From Turbatrix aceti (taxonomy: Eukaryota > Nematoda > Chromadorea > Rhabditida > Panagrolaimidae): 64,000 bases of DNA. Every line of letters begins with the position of its first letter. Position 1 is the first letter of the stretch. Below are positions 59,616 through 64,000 of this stretch, piece after piece. The position numbers and the translations under genes were made by a program. The DNA is taken from the NCBI GenBank assembly GCA_963969345.1, contig OZ017766.1:9114001-9178000 (forward strand). The letters run 5' to 3'. A model generated the notes under the pieces. It had not been told where the DNA came from and did not search any database. It saw only the letters and a list, made by a program, of their open reading frames with translations.

Positions 59616-61562
59616 TTTGTAAGTTAGTAAAAAATGTAGTAGCTAAGTTTCGCACTTATATTTATTTATATTATACTTCCTGGGTGGTGTTTACAACTTC
59701 TTAGTCGACTTCTATATTTTTTATGAGATGCAATCAAGAAGAAGAAAAAAACAGTGAAAGAAAAAGTGTTCGCTCACCGGATGCATTTCAGTAAACAAAT
59801 TACTGCACCACTCTTTTTTTTCTTCTTTCTTATACAATTTTTTATGGGGCTGCGCAATTTAATAAATACAATACGCGCAGTTTTAAAAAAACGTAGTATT
59901 ATAACAAAAACGTACAAAAAACGATAATAATAATAAATACAAAAAAATTTGACGTCATTAAAAAATTTATAATAAATATAATATTTTACTCAAGTTTCCA
60001 CCAAAAAACAAGAAAAACAACTCATTCATTCATTAATTAAATTTTTTTATCAAATTCCCAGATTTTATTCCCCCAGGGAATTCAAAACACGTTTTCAATG
60101 TGATTTGGGTGCAACTGGTGTGAAAAGCAATAAGAAACAGCCAAACAGCCAAATAAGGAAAAAAATATGATAATTGACATGTTTTTCTGTGAAAATCAGC
60201 AACAATGTTGTAATCTATTTTTGTACCCTTAAATTAAATACTTACAAGAACAAACTACGAGAGGTGTAAGCTACATCTGTGGCACCTTTAATGATTTTTT
60301 GAGGTTGAAGACTATTTTACATTTTAGACTGGAAAAAAAGTAACGCAACGTGGTAAAAAAAGCACACACAAAAAATGGGCCGTAAAATTTCCAAAAAATG
60401 TTTTTTAATAAAAAAATTATTGTCCAAAAAAAAAATTTTTTGTTGTAAATTTGTGAATTAAAAATTTACAAACTGAATTTTGGAAAATTAACGGTAAAAA
60501 AATGTCTAACACTATAAAAAAATATTGATTTTATCAATTTTTTTTTAAATTAAAATTTGATTTGAAAATCAATTCGATCATCTTTTTAAACTAGCACGGC
60601 ACTTTTTTGTCCGAATTTTGTGCCTGGTTTTTTGAAGAATTTTTTGATCGCTCGGTGCAAATAAAAAAAGAGCGGTGAACCAAAATCGCATTTTTTTGTT
60701 ACATAAGTTTTGCACCAATTTTTGACAAAAATCATAAAGATTATGATTTTTGTCAAAAATAGAATTTTCGCACATATAAATACCGGGTCGGCTGGGTTAA
60801 AAGCAGATCGACTTGTTGTTGCAAGAAGTGTGATGCAACAATGAATGCAAGAAGCTATTGTAATAATTTTATGTTATGCGCGAACATCCAAGCAGACAGA
60901 CAGGAAAGCAAATAGACTGATCGGCACGTGATCCGACAGACACGCCCTGGTGTTACAAAAAAAAGTGTTACAGCTTTTTCGAACAAAAAAGTGCAACTTA
61001 TTTACTAAAAACACATTCCCAAAAAAAATTGAAAGCCTCAAAAATATTTTTTTAAGCGCTATTTTTTCCCAAAATTCATCCATAAACGGATCAACAAAAA
61101 TTATTCCCAGAACCAGTATGAACAACATTGCACATTATTTATTTAATTACCTATCGCAAACAAAAAAACCGAAACCTAGGGAGTATAAATGAGGTAAGAA
61201 AGGCTGGGATGGATGGGTTCAAGGTTTTCAAACACAAACAGAAGCTGTAAAAAAAGAAGAAGAAGAGAGAAATAATACATAAGAAAGTTTTGCGCGCGCA
61301 ATTGCATTGCAACGAACCGGACTGGATTGAATTGGATTGGCGAGACGAGGTGGAGTGAGGTGAGGGAAGAGATGGAAGAGAGAAGATAGGGGATGGATGG
61401 ATGGATGGATGGCCGATGCGATGCGATGCAATGAGATGCGCGAGGGTTTAGTTAGATTTTCAAAAAAATGAAAGGAAAGGAAAAAGGGAAAAGAAAAGAG
61501 AAACACACACCGAGGGATCACCGGTCACCGGAACAGTTTATTCGTTACCAGAAAAAAATATA
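59616..61562. other. Intergenic, AT-rich, with (GGAT)n
   Basis: (GGAT)n at 61389-61412 followed by GATGC repeats. No gene recognised. Confidence 0.5.
61389..61412. repeat. (GGAT)n microsatellite
   Basis: Six tetranucleotide units. Confidence 0.85.
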
Positions 61563-61563
61563 G

Positions 61564-61977
61564 TTAGGATCAGTGTTGGGCGAATGTTCGCGAACAAATT
61601 TTTTTACAGTTATTTGTTCGTTTACTTTCGCGAACAAATTTTTTAAATTAAAAAAAATTTTTTTGCAAATTAATTTTTTTTAAATTTACATATTTATTTG
61701 TTTGCGTTCGCGAATAATTTTTTTTTACATTTAACTATTTGTTCGTTTGCGTTCGCGAACAGATTTTTTTTTAAATTTATTTGTTTGTGTTCGTTTGCAA
61801 ATAAACTTTTTTTAAATTTTATTTGTTTGTTTACGTTCGCAAAATTTTTTTTTAAATTTACCAAACAGAAAAAAAAAAGATCTTTAAAAAAAAATTAAAA
61901 ACAAATTTATTCGATAAAAAAATCTGTTCGATGTTCGTTCGCGAACAAAAAAAAGATTCGCCCACCCATCCTAAGTT
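61564..61977. mobile_element. Element-like block with TTCGCGAA palindrome array
   Basis: Inverted ends TTAGGATCAGTG...GGGCGAAT and ATTCGCCCACCCATCCTAA surround repeated TTTGTTCGTTTGCGTTCGCG units, with at least four copies of the 8-base palindrome TTCGCGAA, most at the ends of the block. No clear target duplication. Confidence 0.6.
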
Positions 61978-63866
61978 CAGGTTGAGTGAGATAAAAGCGA
62001 CTGGCACCGAAAAACCAGGAAACATGGAATGGCAAGGAAAAGTGAAAAATGGAGTGAAGCTGATGTGACAAAGAGGCGGGATCACGAACTCGGACTCCGG
62101 ACTCAGGACCAGGACCAGGAGGCGGTATTATTGTAAGCTACGACTAAAAAAAAAGTAAGACAAAAAATACAAAGAGAAGAGAAAAGAAGGAAAATTCGGC
62201 GAAAAAAAAAGAAAAAAAAGTCTGCAGAGATGAAACATGTCTGTCTGGGAAAAGGAAAATCATCAAAAGGGCAACAAAAAAAGCCAGACATCAGCAGGTG
62301 TAATAGACGGAATGGGGCCCTTGATTATGGCAAAAAACGCATCACAGCGAAAAAAAAGGATTCAGACTTTGATCTCGGCTCTGACAATGTTTTACAGTAA
62401 ATATCAAAAAAACAGAAAATAAAATTTCGAGTTCGCTTACCGAACAAAATTTTTCAACATGAAAAAAATAACTTAATGGACGTCCAAATTATATAAAATA
62501 AAATTTGAGTAATAGTGTCAAAATACGCTCCTATTTGGCAAAAAAATATGAATTTATTTAATTTTGGTTGAAAAAAAATTTTAATTTAAAATTCTCAAAC
62601 AAGCAAAGAACAGTTTCATTTTATAATTTTGGAAAAAGTTGGGAAACTTGATTAAAAAAATGTAAACTTATGTAATCTGATTTTTTTTCTAGGAAGGTTA
62701 CGGTTTTTGTATGTAGCACTTTTTGTAACTTAAGTTGATGATGTTTATTTTGTCAAAAAAAAACCACGTAACCATGCTTCCCCAAAAAAGCAGATCATCC
62801 AAACTTACAATTTTTTTAAGCGGATGAACACAATTTTTCACGGATAATAAGGGCAATCTGTTCGTTATTTGTTCGCGAACGCATGTCAAAAATGATTGCA
62901 CACATTTTTCACACAAGAAAAAAAATGTGGTATCATTAAATAAAGATAAAAAAATTTAAAACATTTGAACACAATTTTTGGTAACATAAAAAAAAATTTT
63001 TAAATCCAAAAACACCAAAAGCAAAATTGACGTTTGCAAAATCCTGCAAAAGAAAGTATACTGTACCCCATTATTTCCAAAATCGGCACAAGCACGAGTG
63101 CCCCATCCTGGACACTCCTGTCTGCGTAGGCCGAGGTGAGGCCTACCGCCTCGGCAATTTTGGACACCCCCGTGCAATGTATGTACTTTTACGGCAGGTT
63201 AACACGCACGTTAAACATGGGTGAGCCTGACTTGAGTCTGACATGGCCAGTTTTCGTTACTTACTGTAGTCGATAAAAAATCGACTAAATTAACACTTGA
63301 AATGCTTTTCACAACGTATTAGGCTTCTTATAGTAGGATGTTTGTGCAAAGACACAATTTTAATTTTACGGTATGTATATTCGATAAAATCCAAATTTTA
63401 CGCTGTAAACGGTTTGACGGGCCATTAGGTCCGGAGCCATTGATTTGAAAAAGATAATGCGCGCTTTATCATAATTGTCAAAATTGTCAATGGCGAAAGC
63501 GCGATGGAGGGAGGAGGGGAGAGCGCGCGGCGCAGGGTCAAGTGGGTGAGTGTGAGCGAGCGAGCGAGGAGACGATTGCGATTGCGTAAGACAAAAAAAC
63601 GATTCTGTTAAATTAATTTTAAAAATGTTGAAAAAAATATTTTTGAATTTCTCGGAAATAGGCAATCAGAATGATGGGTCATTTGACGATCAAAAATCAA
63701 ACATGAACAAATTTGAATTTTTGGTTTACAAAAAAATAATTTGTGCCAGTAACTGGGGTAGGGGCAAATGTGATATCAATAGCATTGCCATTTTTTGCTG
63801 AGTATGAAAAACATTTTTTCAACTTTTTAAAAATTAATTTGAATAATTCAATTTTTTGATCTCTCA
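61978..63866. other. Intergenic; GC-rich promoter-like patch near its right end
   Basis: Mostly AT-rich. 63480-63590 is GC-rich with GAGCGAGCGAGCGAG and GCGCGCGGCGC, about 300 bases before a possible first exon. Confidence 0.45.
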
Positions 63867-63870
63867 GAAA

Positions 63871-64000
63871 ATGAAATCCATGGTGAGTGGGCGGACCAGA
63901 CAGCGGGTGCAGAGACGGACGGCGCCGCACATGCCATCAGTCGAGAGAACCGCAACGGCGGTGACAGTGGGCGATTGGGTGATGGCGAAAGATGGCAAAA
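63871..64000 (+). CDS. Possible first exon of a gene running off the right edge
   Basis: An acceptor-like tract (gatctctcag, ending 63867) is followed three bases later by an ATG whose frame stays open for 43 codons to the window end, with GC-rich, coding-like composition and the plausible stretch TVGDWVMAKDGK. A strong donor motif (gtgagt) right after the fourth codon could instead end a tiny exon. No product can be named. Confidence 0.4.
   Translation, partial: MKSMVSGRTRQRVQRRTAPHMPSVERTATAVTVGDWVMAKDGK

Noticed and set aside
1..64000. CRISPR arrays, bacterial operons, ribosome binding sites
   Set aside because: The window is eukaryotic: spliced genes with GT-AG introns. The tandem repeats seen are microsatellites or transposon arrays.

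Overview
The window looks like nematode nuclear DNA. It is AT-rich, with small spliced genes, acceptors of the type TTTTCAG, several start codons placed just after a splice acceptor (fitting spliced-leader trans-splicing), a close match to nematode phenylalanine hydroxylase, a GH25 lysozyme-like pair and a seven-helix receptor resembling the nematode Sre class. I cannot name the species.

Layout. 1-3363 (+): 3' part of a kidney/liver-type glutaminase with C-terminal ankyrin repeats, its 5' end outside the window. 3604-5591 (-): a complete six-exon phenylalanine hydroxylase, convergent with glutaminase. 9286-9625 (-): a two-exon gene for a 91-residue secreted peptide precursor. 13.3-36.1 kb: an accessory, transposon-dense block. 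Its genes are five copies (A-E) of a small four-helix membrane protein family and two intronless secreted GH25-like genes whose catalytic DxE motif is lost. A+lys1 and B+lys2 form the same convergent two-gene module twice. C, D and E lie downstream. 36223-37910 (-): a five-exon Sre-like chemoreceptor. 42729-47236 (-): an eight-exon gene for a 626-residue protein I do not recognise. 47.2-63.8 kb is almost free of recognisable genes. A possible exon opens at 63871 (+) and runs off the right edge.

Mobile DNA. The 13-36 kb block holds a near-complete 3.2 kb hAT transposon with a spliced transposase gene and subterminal repeat arrays. It also holds at least seven short non-autonomous elements with 8-bp (or 7 of 8) target duplications, a 328-bp element with a perfect 9-bp duplication, and three long-armed foldback elements with nested insertions. 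Uninterrupted paralogous copies inside the same window confirm several insertions. Some insertions bear on the membrane-protein family: a foldback sits in intron 1 of copy C, a nested foldback in intron 1 of copy B, and a hAT terminus appears to supply the start codon of copy D.

Biology. Glutaminase and phenylalanine hydroxylase are conserved amino-acid metabolism genes. The most novel content is the locally amplified, transposon-riddled family of small tetraspan-like proteins and its linked degenerate lysozyme-like secreted proteins. I infer recent, lineage-specific expansion; their function is unknown.
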